Shown piece by piece: positions 1-8,742 of a stretch of 64,000 bases of DNA. The notes below the pieces were generated by a model, which was not told where the DNA came from, did not search any database, and was given only the letters and a program-made list of their open reading frames with translations. Source of the DNA: Acidilobaceae archaeon (GTDB lineage: Archaea > Thermoproteota > Thermoprotei_A > Sulfolobales > Acidilobaceae); assembly GCA_026413755.1 (NCBI GenBank), contig JAOAKH010000005.1:1-64000 (forward strand). The letters are read 5' to 3'. Both the position numbers and the translations under genes were made by a program. How positions within the stretch are numbered: the stretch's first letter is position 1; the number at the start of each line of letters is the position of its first letter.

Positions 1-1302
1 GGTGAGGACTGCAAAGTACTGCCAGAGGCCCTCTATGCCGGCCCTCTCCACCTCCTCCCTAACTATCTTGTCCGCGGCCCTGACCAGCTCCACCTTCTCC
101 CTCGTGACCTCCCCCTCCACCCTCACTGCCAGCGCAGGCCCCGGCACGGGCTGCCTGCGCAGTATTTCCTCAGGGACCCCGAGCTTCCTGCCTATGGCCC
201 TCACTTCGTCCTTGTAGAACCACTTGAGCGGCTCCACCAGCTTCAGCCTGAGCTTCGGCATCCCCGCAACGTTGTGGTGGGTCTTTATCACGCTCGCCCC
301 CGGCCTCCCGCCGCTCTCTATGACGTCTGGGTATATGGTTCCCTGCACGAGGAACTCTGCGCCAAGCTCCTCTGCCCTCTCCTCAAGTATCTTTGCATAA
401 GTTCTCCCGAAGGCCCTCCTCTTCTCCTCCGGGTCCCTCAGGCCCTTAAGGGCCTCGAAGAACTCCTCCGCTGCCTCAACTAGCAAAGGCCTGAGCCCCG
501 CTTTCTCTAGCAAAGACAGCGAGAGCGCCGGCTCCCCCGCGGGGTGGAGGCCGTGATCTATCAGTATGGGCACGAGCCTCTCCCCTATGGCCCTCTTGAC
601 TATAGCGGCTGCGACCGTTGAGTCCACGCCGCCGCTCACTGCAGCTACTGCGACGCTCCTCCCCACCTCCCTCCTCACCATCTCCACGAGCTCCTCCAGC
701 ATGCCCTCAGGCCTCCAGTCCCTAGGGGCCCCTATGATCTTCAGCCAGTTGTCGTACATCTGTAGCCCGTACTGCGTGTGCGAAACCTCTGGGTGCCACT
801 GGAGGGAGTAGTGGATCCCGTGCTTCATGGCAGCGACGGGGCTCCCGCTGGTGCTGGCCAGCACCTTAGCCCCCGGCGGCGGGCTGAGGACGGCGTCGTT
901 GTGGCTCATCCACACCCTTACCCTCTCCGGGATCCCCTCGAAGAGCTCGTCCGGAGCTAGCGTTACCTCAGTGGGCCCGAACTCTGGGGCCGGAGATCTG
1001 CCCACCTCTCCCCCCAGCACCTTTGCGAGGAGCTGGTGGCCGTAGCATATGCCCAGGAGCGGCTTGCCCAGCGCCAGCAGCTCCTCAGCTACCTTGTCGT
1101 GCCTCCCCTCCGCAACGCTGAGGGGGCCGCCGCTCAAAATAACGCCCTCTGCCCTAGAGGCGTAATCCATTATCGCTTCCAGCCCCGCAGAGGCGCTGAG
1201 GAGCTCGCTGTAGACCCCCAGCTCCCTTACCCTCCTGGCTATGAGGTGCGCGTATTGCCCCCCGAAGTCCACCACCAGCACGAACCTCAAGGCCTCTCCC
1301 AC
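1..1302 (-). CDS. guaA: GMP synthase (glutamine-hydrolysing), 3' end outside window
   Basis: Converts XMP to GMP using glutamine and ATP in the cytoplasm. The visible part (about 434 residues) has an N-terminal class I glutamine amidotransferase domain with the nucleophile motif GICYGHQ (Cys near residue 86) and the HPE motif in QWHPEVSHT, then an ATP pyrophosphatase domain with the P-loop SGGVDST near residue 225, then the dimerisation domain. Family members are about 505-510 residues, so roughly 75 C-terminal residues lie beyond the left edge. Both domains are on one chain, whereas some archaea split them. The GTG at 1302 gives MGEALRFVLVVDFGGQYAHL, the expected N-terminus, and an AATATA element at 1323-1328 about 24 bp upstream suggests a leaderless mRNA. 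The gene follows the DUF711 gene on the same strand. Confidence 0.97.
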   Translation of the reverse strand, partial: MGEALRFVLVVDFGGQYAHLIARRVRELGVYSELLSASAGLEAIMDYASRAEGVILSGGPLSVAEGRHDKVAEELLALGKPLLGICYGHQLLAKVLGGEVGRSPAPEFGPTEVTLAPDELFEGIPERVRVWMSHNDAVLSPPPGAKVLASTSGSPVAAMKHGIHYSLQWHPEVSHTQYGLQMYDNWLKIIGAPRDWRPEGMLEELVEMVRREVGRSVAVAAVSGGVDSTVAAAIVKRAIGERLVPILIDHGLHPAGEPALSLSLLEKAGLRPLLVEAAEEFFEALKGLRDPEEKRRAFGRTYAKILEERAEELGAEFLVQGTIYPDVIESGGRPGASVIKTHHNVAGMPKLRLKLVEPLKWFYKDEVRAIGRKLGVPEEILRRQPVPGPALAVRVEGEVTREKVELVRAADKIVREEVERAGIEGLWQYFAVLT

Positions 1303-1321
1303 GCTGGAGAAAGGGGAGGGG

Positions 1322-2383
1322 CTATATTGGGATCACGGGCACCTCGCCGAAGCGGGAGAGCAGCACGCGGTCCCCCGGCTCCACCTCCTCTACCGGTATG
1401 ACCCTCACCCCCAAGGCCTTCCTCTTTGCCCTCGCGTAGGCAGCAGCATCTAGCAGCAGCCCTGCCACCTCGTTAACGTTAGCTGGCACTGCTGCCATGT
1501 CTAGGCCCGCAAGGCAAACGCCGGAGAGCCTCAGGAGGTCCCTTGCCGTCAGCTCCCCCTCGCTCGCCCGAGCCTTCAGCCTCGAGTCCTCAGCTACGGG
1601 CAGCTGGAGCTCGTTGAAGCCCACCGCCTTAAGCCCCGCTGCCACGCCCTCTAGCACCTCGTTTATGACCCTTACCCCCATGGCGAAGCCCGGCCTGGGC
1701 AGCCTTGCGCCCGCCACCGCTTCAGCTAGGCCCAGCGAGGACTCCTCCATCCAAGGGGAAACGCTGAGGTCCAGGCCGCCCGCCTCTGCCCTAAGCGTAG
1801 CTGCTGCTATCTCCAAGGCCTTAGCGGCCGTCCCAGCTGCCTCTGCAGCCGCTGCCCTCATGCCCTCAATGCCCTCTTTCTGGTAACGCTCCTTGAGGTA
1901 GTTGGGGTACAGCAGGGCGGCCGTCACGGACTTAGCGCCGGGGGAGTAGCTGAGGGGGTAGTAGGGCGTGTAGAGGGGCTCGCCGAGGGCGTTAACGCCG
2001 ACTCTGGTAGCTAAGTCTGGGCTCTCCTCTGCTAGCTTGTGGATCAGCTCAGAGACCCTGAGCGCGGCCCTCCAGCTGAGCTCGTCGAGCAGTATGCCGA
2101 CGTAGAAGCCCTGCCTCGCCGCAGAAGCTACAAGCTCCTCCAGCCTCTGGTGGGAGGAGGGTATGTTGCCAAGAGACACCAGCACCCCCTCCGGCGCCTC
2201 TAGCTCGTCAGCCCTCTCGAAGGCCTGGGGCAGCGTTACCCGGAGGCTCCAGACCTTTACTCCCGTCTCTGCCTCTACCCTCTCCCTCGCCTCCTCAAGC
2301 CTCGTGAAGTCCTCCTCGAGCTCCTCCTCCCAGGAGCGGGAGGCGTGGAGCACTAGCGACCTTATCTGATACCCTAGCCCCAC
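1322..2383 (-). CDS. DUF711 (UPF0210 / PFL-like) family protein
   Basis: A 353-residue protein that I assign to the DUF711 family from its overall pattern: the N-terminal RSLVLHASR stretch, a central Gly/Ser-rich segment GLDLSVSPWMEESSLGLAEA and a C-terminal RVIPVEEVEPGDRV...GEVPVI end. The family is widespread in archaea and bacteria, is related to glycyl-radical-fold (PFL-like) proteins, and has no established role. No glycyl-radical motif is obvious here. The start is GTG at 2383, four bases after the stop of the pepA gene, so the two are probably co-transcribed. The stop lies just upstream of the guaA promoter. Confidence 0.75.
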   Translation of the reverse strand: MGLGYQIRSLVLHASRSWEEELEEDFTRLEEARERVEAETGVKVWSLRVTLPQAFERADELEAPEGVLVSLGNIPSSHQRLEELVASAARQGFYVGILLDELSWRAALRVSELIHKLAEESPDLATRVGVNALGEPLYTPYYPLSYSPGAKSVTAALLYPNYLKERYQKEGIEGMRAAAAEAAGTAAKALEIAAATLRAEAGGLDLSVSPWMEESSLGLAEAVAGARLPRPGFAMGVRVINEVLEGVAAGLKAVGFNELQLPVAEDSRLKARASEGELTARDLLRLSGVCLAGLDMAAVPANVNEVAGLLLDAAAYARAKRKALGVRVIPVEEVEPGDRVLLSRFGEVPVIPI

Positions 2384-2387
2384 CTCT

Positions 2388-3839
2388 TTACCCCCTTGAG
2401 CTAAGGTACTCGAAGATCAGCCTCACGCCGTAGCCAGGCGCAAGGCCCTTGTCAGGCCAGTAAGCTGGAGCTATGCCAGAGGCCTCATACCCCATGCCTG
2501 GGCCGGCTATGTCGAGGTGGGCGTATGGTTTCCCGTGAGCGAACCTCTCTAGGAAAAGGGCAGCATATATTGCTGCCCCAGCCCTGCTGGGGGCGGAGTT
2601 CGTGAGATCTCCCACCTGGGCGTTCTTCGTGAGCCAGGGCTTGTAGTCGTCCTCCAGCGGCATGTGCCATAGCTTCTCGCCCGTCCTCGCTGCAGAGGCC
2701 AGCAGCGCCTCCCTGAGCCTCTCGTCCCTCGTGAAGAGGCCCGCTATGAGCGGCCCGAGGGCCACCACTATGGCCCCGGTGAGGGTAGCTAAGTCTATGA
2801 TCTCTGCTGCATCCAGCGCCTTTGCAGCGTATGCAATTGCGTCCCCTATTATTAGCCTCCCCTCTGCGTCTGTGTTGTTTACCTCAACCCTCGTGCCGTC
2901 CCACATCTTTATCACGTCGCTCGGCAAGTAGGAGCTGCCGCTGGGCACGTTTATCACTGCAGGCACGAGGCCCACTAGGTTCAGCCTGAGGCCCGCCCTC
3001 GCGGCGCTCCATATTATGCCTAGCACTGCCGCGCCGCCGGCCTTGTCTGCCCTCATGTAGTTCATGCCCTCGCTGGGCTTGATGTTTATGCCGCCGCTGT
3101 CAAAGATCACGGTCTTGCCCACCAGCGCAACGGGCTTCCCCTCGCCTCCGGAGTACTTCACCACTATCAGCACCGGCTTCTCCTCTGAGCCCATGCCCAC
3201 GTTAACGATCCCTCCGAAGCCCTCCTTCAAGAGCCTCTCGTAGCTGAACACCTCGACCTCCGCAAGCCCCTTGAAGAGCTCTGCTGCCCTCTCTGCCAGC
3301 CTTGCAGGCGGCATCTCGTGAGGAGGCGCGTTAGCTATGTCTCTAGCCAAGTATACCCCCTCTGCTATTGCTATAGCCCTCCTGAGGTCCACGTCGCTCC
3401 TGTCTATTAGCACCTTCTTCAGCTTCGCTCCCCTAGAGCTCCTGAAAGCCTCCAGCCTGTAGGCGGCGAGCAGCGAGGCCAGGAGGGCCTCCGAGGCTGC
3501 CTGATGATCTAGGTGAGAGAGGGCCACGAGGGCGCACTCGGCCCTCTCTACTACCTTCTTAACGCCGCTCGCCACGCCCCTCCTGACGCCCTCCAGCTCC
3601 CCCCTGCCCACGCCGGCATAGATCGTTATCTTGCCCTCCGCCGTCGTCTCTAGCAGGCTCCCCGCCTCGGCCTTGAAGAGCTCCAGGGAGACTGCCTCGC
3701 TCAGCCTCCCCGTCCTGTCGAGCGTTACTATGGGCTTTCCGGAGGCGTCCTGCAATATGGGGATCACTACGGCCTTGCAAGGGGAGGCGAAGGGGTCTCC
3801 CGAGTAGACCTCCACCTCGGGGGGCCTAGTGTACAGCAA
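2388..3839 (-). CDS. pepA: Leucyl aminopeptidase, peptidase family M17
   Basis: A cytosolic two-metal aminopeptidase that removes N-terminal residues from peptides. The catalytic half carries the M17 signature NTDAEGRLIIGDAIAYA (near residues 330-346) and the upstream metal and Lys segment VGKTVIFDSGGINIKPSEG followed by MRADKAGGAAV. The N-terminal half is the variable macro-like domain. Length (483) matches the family. The start used is TTG at 3839. A CCCTTATAGG element about 33 bp upstream overlaps the stop region of the mobA-like gene, so pepA may have its own promoter. DUF711 follows after four bases. Confidence 0.95.
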   Translation of the reverse strand: MLYTRPPEVEVYSGDPFASPCKAVVIPILQDASGKPIVTLDRTGRLSEAVSLELFKAEAGSLLETTAEGKITIYAGVGRGELEGVRRGVASGVKKVVERAECALVALSHLDHQAASEALLASLLAAYRLEAFRSSRGAKLKKVLIDRSDVDLRRAIAIAEGVYLARDIANAPPHEMPPARLAERAAELFKGLAEVEVFSYERLLKEGFGGIVNVGMGSEEKPVLIVVKYSGGEGKPVALVGKTVIFDSGGINIKPSEGMNYMRADKAGGAAVLGIIWSAARAGLRLNLVGLVPAVINVPSGSSYLPSDVIKMWDGTRVEVNNTDAEGRLIIGDAIAYAAKALDAAEIIDLATLTGAIVVALGPLIAGLFTRDERLREALLASAARTGEKLWHMPLEDDYKPWLTKNAQVGDLTNSAPSRAGAAIYAALFLERFAHGKPYAHLDIAGPGMGYEASGIAPAYWPDKGLAPGYGVRLIFEYLSSRG

Positions 3840-3871
3840 GCCCTACACCGCTGAGAAGGGCTGGGGAGAGC

Positions 3872-4720
3872 CTATAAGGGCGGCTTAAGCGCCCTAGCTA
3901 CAAGCTTGCCCAGCTCCCTCTCGTAAGCGTTATGAGAGTCCTGGAGGGCATACGCTGCGAACATATAGAGGCCCTTTGAGGCGTATAGGAGGAACTCTTC
4001 CACATATGCGCCCTTGAACAAGGTGGCCCAGAGGGAGGCAGGCGCTCTGCCCGCCCTCGCCTCCTCCTCGCCAAAGCTCCTCTCTATGCTCACGTCGCCG
4101 CGTAAGGGCCCTTCTGGGTACTGCGGCTCCTCCCTCAGGCTCTCGCGGGCGTTGACGTTGAGGAACGCGCGCGCCTCGTGCTTCCCCACGGGGCTAACCA
4201 AGTATACCCTGGGAGCCCCCCTGTGGAGGTCCGCCACCTTGCTCCTCCCCATGCCGCGCAGGAGCCCCAGGACCCACAGGGCGCTCCTCACCCTCCCTGC
4301 CACAACGGTGGTCTCCACGAGCCCGTTGGGGAAGGCTGGGGAGACAACGTCGTAAGCCTCAGCCCTGGAGAGCATCTCCTCAAGCAAGGCCTGAGGGAGG
4401 AAGGGCATGTCGTTGGGGAGCGCCAGGAAGAGCTCCTCCCTGCAGAGGCGCAGGGAGGCGTAGAGGCCAGCGAGAGGCCCGCTGAGCCCTTGATCGTCTG
4501 CTACTGCCCTAACCCCCAGGAGCCTGCCGTAAAGCTCAGCCCTCTCCGCAGTGCCGGCAGCTATCAGCAGCTCCTCAGCGAGCTTCTCGAGCTTCTCCAG
4601 AGCATACGATATCATGGGCTTCCCGCCTAGCTCGTAAAGGGCCTTATCTCTCCAGGGCTCCCCCGCCACCTGGAACCTGCGGGAGAGGCCGCCGCTGAGC
4701 ACTATGCCGCAGGCCATCAC
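3872..4720 (-). CDS. mobA: MobA-like molybdenum cofactor guanylyltransferase with C-terminal extension
   Basis: Predicted NTP transferase that would attach GMP to molybdopterin. The nucleotide-binding N-terminus reads GIVLSGGLSRRF, followed by DKALYELGGKPMISY and the metal site in LPNDMPFL, as in MobA. Residues from about 205 to 282 form an extra region without a recognised domain (MobA is usually about 190-200 residues). The start is GTG at 4720, overlapping the stop of the wHTH gene as GTGA, with an ATG at 4717 as the alternative. Other nucleotidyltransferases of the same fold (such as CofC- or GlmU-like) are possible. The FdhE-like gene near 54 kb is consistent with molybdoenzymes in this organism. 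Confidence 0.75.
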   Translation of the reverse strand: MMACGIVLSGGLSRRFQVAGEPWRDKALYELGGKPMISYALEKLEKLAEELLIAAGTAERAELYGRLLGVRAVADDQGLSGPLAGLYASLRLCREELFLALPNDMPFLPQALLEEMLSRAEAYDVVSPAFPNGLVETTVVAGRVRSALWVLGLLRGMGRSKVADLHRGAPRVYLVSPVGKHEARAFLNVNARESLREEPQYPEGPLRGDVSIERSFGEEEARAGRAPASLWATLFKGAYVEEFLLYASKGLYMFAAYALQDSHNAYERELGKLVARALKPPL

Positions 4721-4980
4721 AGCTTCTCCAGGAGCTCGAAGGCCTCCCTGAGCGCCCCCACCCTAGGGTCCTTATAGTTCAGCTCGTAGAGCCTGATCCT
4801 GCCATACCTCCTCTCCTCCAGTATCCCCAACTTCTGGAGGGCCCTGAGGTGCTGCAGGAGCCTAGAGTGGTTCAGCCCCGTCTCCCTGGCTAGCCTCGTC
4901 ACCGTCGCATGCCCGTCCCTCAGCAGGGCCCTGAGCACCTTCACCCTGCCCCTGCCCCCGCAGAGCTCCTCTAGCTCCAA
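4717..4980 (-). CDS. Winged-helix DNA-binding protein (ArsR/MarR-like)
   Basis: An 87-residue single-domain transcription factor. The helix-turn-helix falls at HATVTRLARETGLNHSRLLQHL (recognition helix about residues 37-47), followed by a wing GILEERRYGRIRLYEL. There is no metal-binding Cys pair, so it is not a classical metal sensor. TTG at 4980 overlaps the end of the cdc6 gene by 10 bases, and its stop overlaps the mobA-like start, so it sits inside a cdc6-wHTH-mobA transcript. Its target is unknown. Confidence 0.8.
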   Translation of the reverse strand: MELEELCGGRGRVKVLRALLRDGHATVTRLARETGLNHSRLLQHLRALQKLGILEERRYGRIRLYELNYKDPRVGALREAFELLEKL

Positions 4981-6188
4981 TCCTCCCCTCCCTTCTCCTT
5001 TATGACTGCCTCCAGCACCTCCTTCATCCTGTCCAGCGGTATCTCGGGCGGTAGCCTCATGAGGCTCGTCCTGCCCCTCATGCCCTTCCCCGAGAGCCTT
5101 AGCTCTATGAGGCCTAGGGTGCTCAGCTCCCTGAGGTAGCTGTGGAACTGAGTGTGCCCCCTCGGCGCCTGCCCATACCTCTCGCAGACCTCCTCGTACT
5201 TCTCCCTCAGCTCGCCCGTGGTGCCCCAGTCCCCCCTCTCTATGCCCAGCTCTGCCAGCGCGAGCAGTATGAAGAGGTGGTGCTGCGGCAGCCTCCTCAG
5301 GTCCTCTATTGGCACATACGAGAGGGCGCTCTCAGATATGGCCTTCCTCACGTGCTCCTCCAATATCCTGTGAGCCCCCTGCGCCTCTGCGAGCTCCGCA
5401 GCGCTCCTGAGCGTCAGGATGGCCTTCCTGGCGCTCCCGTCGCCCCCCTTGTCGTCGCCGAAGTATTCAGCTATCATGTTTATCAAGCGATCGTCCCACG
5501 CCTCCGGCTCCAGCCCCTCCTCCGCCCTCTGCCTCAATATTATCTTCAGCTCCTCGCTTGTGTATGCCTTCAGGTGGACCCTGAAGCCTATCTGGCTCTC
5601 CACCTGCGGTATCCTCTCCCTCATGTACGCCATAACCCTATGGTCGCTCGCCACCAGCAGGAAGCTGATCCTGTTTATGCCGTCCTTAGAGGGGATTTCC
5701 TCGTAGACCCTCAGCAACATGTAGAGGTCGTCCTCCGGCATCTTGGGAGAGAGGAGGAGGCTCTGGAACTCGTCGAGGGTCACCAGGAGGAAGGTGTCCC
5801 TCCTGTACAGGTGATCCACAATGAACTTGAGGGCCTCTATCGCTGAGCTCCCCCTTATGCTGACGCCGAGGCCTAGCTGATCAGCTATGACCGAAAGGAT
5901 CTGGTGGAGGCTGGGAGCGCCGAAGACGTTCAGGTAGACGTACTTTAGGTTGATCCCGTTGGCCCTCGCCATCTCCTCCACGTTCTTCCCCACGTACCAG
6001 GCTACCGTGGTCTTCCCAATGCCCACCCTGCCTATGGAGCCGTATATAAGGGAAACGTCCGTGAAGCCTGCCATGTCCGCTAGCCGGGACCTGTAGCGGG
6101 AGATCAGCATAGAGGCCTCCTGACCCCTCACCAGGAGCCTGCGCGGCCTGTAGCTCTCGTCGAAGACTAGCCTGTCCCTGAAGATCAC
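4971..6188 (-). CDS. cdc6: Orc1/Cdc6-type AAA+ ATPase
   Basis: A replication-initiator-type ATPase of 405 residues. The AAA+ core has a Walker A in IYGSIGRVGIGKTT (about residues 49-62), a Walker B LVTLDEF (near 137) and a sensor 1 strand LLVASDHR. The last about 100 residues form a winged-helix domain (LFILLALAELG through RTSLMRLPPEI) expected to bind origin DNA. The P-loop with an inserted RVG resembles the divergent Cdc6 paralogues of crenarchaea rather than the main Orc1-1, judged by eye only. GTG at 6188 follows a TGCTATACACC element about 27 bp upstream, suggesting a leaderless mRNA. There is no room for an origin directly upstream. Confidence 0.9.
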   Translation of the reverse strand: MIFRDRLVFDESYRPRRLLVRGQEASMLISRYRSRLADMAGFTDVSLIYGSIGRVGIGKTTVAWYVGKNVEEMARANGINLKYVYLNVFGAPSLHQILSVIADQLGLGVSIRGSSAIEALKFIVDHLYRRDTFLLVTLDEFQSLLLSPKMPEDDLYMLLRVYEEIPSKDGINRISFLLVASDHRVMAYMRERIPQVESQIGFRVHLKAYTSEELKIILRQRAEEGLEPEAWDDRLINMIAEYFGDDKGGDGSARKAILTLRSAAELAEAQGAHRILEEHVRKAISESALSYVPIEDLRRLPQHHLFILLALAELGIERGDWGTTGELREKYEEVCERYGQAPRGHTQFHSYLRELSTLGLIELRLSGKGMRGRTSLMRLPPEIPLDRMKEVLEAVIKEKGGEDWS

Positions 6189-6234
6189 TTACGCGACACC
6201 CCTTACTCCAGGTGTATAGCAGGTCGGAAGTGAG

Positions 6235-6771
6235 TTAAAATGCAGAGGGGCCGGTAATAACGAGTAGCGTGCAGCTCAGGCCGCACTTACGGGTAATACC
6301 GTAGGAGATCACGAACAGCTCGTCGACGCTCTCCACAGCTATAGCTTCCGCTGCCCGCCTGTCGAGCTGCACTCCGGCGGAGCGGAGGGAGCCCGCTATG
6401 GCCTCCTCGCTCGCCACCCCCTTCCCCCTGCCCCTCAGGCTCACCATTAACCTAACGGGCCCTCTCGGCGCCACCCTCCTTATGGCTTCTAGCACCTCCT
6501 CGCTCCGGGAGGCCTTAACGATCAAGAGCGCTGGCACTAGCCTAGCCATGAAGGAGAACTCTTGGCGGAGGGCCGCAGCGCTTATCTGAGCCGCGCTCAG
6601 CCTCGCCGAGATCACAAGCAGCACGTCCCTGAAGCTGCTCCTCTCCACGCGGGCCTCCTCGTCTAGGGGGAGGAGGAGGTCGTAGAGCTCCTCCGTAAGC
6701 CAGCTCTCCCGCTGGGGCTTCGCCACCGCTATGGCCTTGAGGAGCTGGGGCAAGCGCTCCTCAGCGGGCAC
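6235..6771 (-). CDS. Putative THUMP-domain (Tan1-like) protein
   Basis: A 178-residue protein with weak resemblance to Tan1/THUMP proteins, which bind RNA and act with tRNA-modifying enzymes. Supporting segments are FRDVLLVISARLSAAQISAAAL (a Tan1-type N-terminal strand-helix) and, from about residue 110, PVRLMVSLRGRGKGVASEEAIAGSL ending in VDELFVISYGI, as in the THUMP core. The C-terminus is short and Cys-containing. GTG at 6771 has a GAGGTG ribosome-binding site six bases upstream and overlaps the endonuclease III gene by 43 bases. GTG at 6726 is the non-overlapping alternative. Assignment is tentative. Confidence 0.5.
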   Translation of the reverse strand: MPAEERLPQLLKAIAVAKPQRESWLTEELYDLLLPLDEEARVERSSFRDVLLVISARLSAAQISAAALRQEFSFMARLVPALLIVKASRSEEVLEAIRRVAPRGPVRLMVSLRGRGKGVASEEAIAGSLRSAGVQLDRRAAEAIAVESVDELFVISYGITRKCGLSCTLLVITGPSAF

Positions 6772-7412
6772 TCGTTACACCTCGGGCTCCCGGCCCTACA
6801 GTACTTCCTCCCCAGCGCTATCAATAGCCTATGGGCCCTCTCCGAGAGCTCGGGCCCGAAGAAGGAGAGGAGGGCCCTGGAGGCCTCGGAGTAGCTGCCC
6901 CCCTTGACGAGCCCCCACCTCCTCGCTATCCTCTTCGCATGGGTATCCACAGCGAAGACGGGCGCCCGCCTGTAGAAGGAGAGGAAGACGTCTGCGGTCT
7001 TCTCCCCCACGCCCCTCACCTTGAGCAGCTCCTCCTTGAGCTTCCCCGGCTCCTCCGCCTCCAGCCATGCCTCCCCTCCCTTCTCGGCCACAAGCTCTGC
7101 CAGGGACTTTATGGCCCTGGCCTTCTGCTTCCAGAGGCCCGAGCGCCTTATGGCTTCCCCTACTTGCTCCTCGCTGGCCTTGAGGATGTCCTCCAGCCCT
7201 ACCCCCACCCTCGACCTCAGCTCCTCGAAGGCCGCTATGGAGTTCTTGTCGTTAGTGTTCTGGCTGAGGACTATGCTTACCAGGACCGCGAAGGCTCCTC
7301 CCTTGCGGCTGGCGTGGAGCACCACGTAGTTCTCTGGCCTCTCCTCTGAGCCCAGCTGGCGCTCAAGGATCCTGAAGACCTCCTCTCCCCTAAGCCTCTC
7401 TGCTATGCTCAC
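6729..7412 (-). CDS. nth: Endonuclease III-family DNA glycosylase/AP lyase
   Basis: Base-excision repair enzyme that removes oxidised pyrimidines and cleaves the AP site. It has the helix-hairpin-helix LLKVRGVGEKTADVFL with the catalytic Lys (GEK), the catalytic Asp in FAVDTHAKRIARR, and a C-terminal iron-sulfur motif C-x6-C-x2-C-x5-C (CRAGSPRCNECPLRSAC). The 227-residue length fits the family. GTG at 7412 starts the gene, which is divergent from the archease gene across about 120 bp. The downstream THUMP-like gene overlaps its end. Confidence 0.95.
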   Translation of the reverse strand: MSIAERLRGEEVFRILERQLGSEERPENYVVLHASRKGGAFAVLVSIVLSQNTNDKNSIAAFEELRSRVGVGLEDILKASEEQVGEAIRRSGLWKQKARAIKSLAELVAEKGGEAWLEAEEPGKLKEELLKVRGVGEKTADVFLSFYRRAPVFAVDTHAKRIARRWGLVKGGSYSEASRALLSFFGPELSERAHRLLIALGRKYCRAGSPRCNECPLRSACPSSSRP

Positions 7413-7507
7413 GATCTACTCCGGGTAGCCGGAGAGGCTAGAAGTAATAAGGGTCCTCTGGCCTCCCCCCTAAAGAGGCCGTAGCCCCTTGCGCGGCGCT
7501 CTTTAGG

Positions 7508-7513
7508 CTTAAA
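7508..7513 (+). promoter_or_regulatory. TATA element of the archease gene
   Basis: CTTAAA preceded by purines (AGG) lies with its centre about 25 bp before the GTG at 7535. That spacing puts transcription start at or next to the start codon, as in leaderless archaeal genes. Seen by eye only. Confidence 0.5.
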
Positions 7514-7534
7514 CGAGACGCGGAGGGAGCCGCA

Positions 7535-7969
7535 GTGGAGTGCAGGGGCTTCGCTCATCTGGAGCATACTGCAGATGTGTTGATAGAGGCGAGGGGGAGG
7601 AGCCTGGCCGAAGCCTTAGAGAACGCAGCGCTGGGGACCTATGAGGTCATGACAGACACTGGAAAGGTTAGGGCCGTAAAGAGGGTCGAAGTGGAAGTAG
7701 AGGCCTTAGACCTCGCCGGCCTCCTCTACCGCTGGATAGAGGAGCTCATAGCGCTCACGGACGCGAAGAGGCTCGTCTTCGGCTCCTTCAGGGTCCACTA
7801 TATAGAGGTGGGGCAGGACTACGTGAAGATGAGGGCTGAGGCCTTCGGCGAGGAGTTCGATGCGGCGAGGCACGAGAGCAGGACTGTGGTCAAAGCCATG
7901 ACTTATGCACAGATGAGCATGCGGGAGGAGGGGGGCTGCTGGACCCTCAGGTTCGTGGTGGACATTTAG
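7535..7969 (+). CDS. Archease, RtcB/tRNA-ligase activator
   Basis: A 144-residue archease. These proteins speed up the RtcB-type tRNA splicing ligase and can assist tRNA methyltransferases. Family hallmarks are the N-terminal HTADVLIEARGRSLAEALENAA (split here as HTADVLIEA and SLAEALENAALG), EVMTD, and the C-terminal VVKAMTYAQM, with acidic residues that bind metal. The start is GTG at 7535, with GGAGGG about ten bases upstream. The stop codon overlaps the stop of the ABC permease on the opposite strand, so the two transcripts converge with no spacer. Confidence 0.95.
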   Translation: MECRGFAHLEHTADVLIEARGRSLAEALENAALGTYEVMTDTGKVRAVKRVEVEVEALDLAGLLYRWIEELIALTDAKRLVFGSFRVHYIEVGQDYVKMRAEAFGEEFDAARHESRTVVKAMTYAQMSMREEGGCWTLRFVVDI

Positions 7970-8742
7970 TACCCTACTCTCTCCCTATAGCTCTTCTCTA
8001 GCAGCCAGATGGCAGCGTACGAGAGCATGCCCGCAGCTGAGAGCGTTATCATGCCGGCGTAGACGCCTGCGTAGTCGAACCTCTGCCAACTCTCTTCTAT
8101 ATAAGCCCCGACCCCTCCAGTGAGCACGAAGCTCTCCGCAACGAAGACCACCGCAAAGGCGGTGCTCACGGCTATCCTGAGGCCCGTGAGGACCCCCGGC
8201 AAGATGGAGGGGATCACCACGTATATTACCTTGTGCCAGGAGTTGCCGCCCATCGTCTCCACCAGCTCCTCGTACTCCCTCGGCGTCCTGAGCGCCCACT
8301 CCATGGTGGAGAGCGCTATGGGGTAGAAGGTTATGAGGGATATGACGGCTATCTTGCTCCCCTCCACGCCGAGGAGCCAGAGCAGTATTGGGATCAACGT
8401 TATGTGAGGCATGGGGTAGGTGGCAAGTATTATGGGCCTGAGGAGCCTGTTGCCGTAGCCGATCCTGGCTGCAAGGAGCCCTAACGACATGCCGGTGAGG
8501 GAGGATATGAGGAGGGACAGCGCTATCCTACGCAACGACAGCTGCAAGTCCTCTGTCAGCCTTCCCGCAGAGAGCTCCCTCCAGAGCTTCTCCCCTATCT
8601 CGCTCACGTGCGGCAGGTAGGGCTTCTGGTAGAGGGTAGCGGCTGCCTCCCAGAGGATCACCAAGAGGAGGAGGGCCGCAAGGAAGTATGCGGCCCTCAG
8701 CGACGATAGTATGATTCTACTATGCTCCTTAGCCTCCCCCAA
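7966..8742 (-). CDS. ABC transporter permease, NitT/TauT type
   Basis: Membrane subunit of an importer, about 258 residues with roughly six transmembrane helices. It carries the EAA-type loop for the ATPase in REYEELVETMGGNSWHKVIYVVIPSILPGVLTGLR. An open frame continues upstream, but its extra N-terminus is composed only of charged residues from the shadow of the ATPase gene. TTG at 8742 gives MGEAKEHSRIILSSLRAAYF just before the first helix, and a GGAGG lies upstream. It overlaps the ATPase gene by 46 bases, closing a substrate-binding protein, ATPase, permease operon. Confidence 0.92.
   Translation of the reverse strand: MGEAKEHSRIILSSLRAAYFLAALLLLVILWEAAATLYQKPYLPHVSEIGEKLWRELSAGRLTEDLQLSLRRIALSLLISSLTGMSLGLLAARIGYGNRLLRPIILATYPMPHITLIPILLWLLGVEGSKIAVISLITFYPIALSTMEWALRTPREYEELVETMGGNSWHKVIYVVIPSILPGVLTGLRIAVSTAFAVVFVAESFVLTGGVGAYIEESWQRFDYAGVYAGMITLSAAGMLSYAAIWLLEKSYRERVGY

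Noticed and set aside
6189-6234. Possible replication origin in front of cdc6
   Set aside because: The gap is only 46 bp, and CTCCAGGTG has only slight resemblance to a mini-ORB. No repeats or long AT-rich unwinding region.
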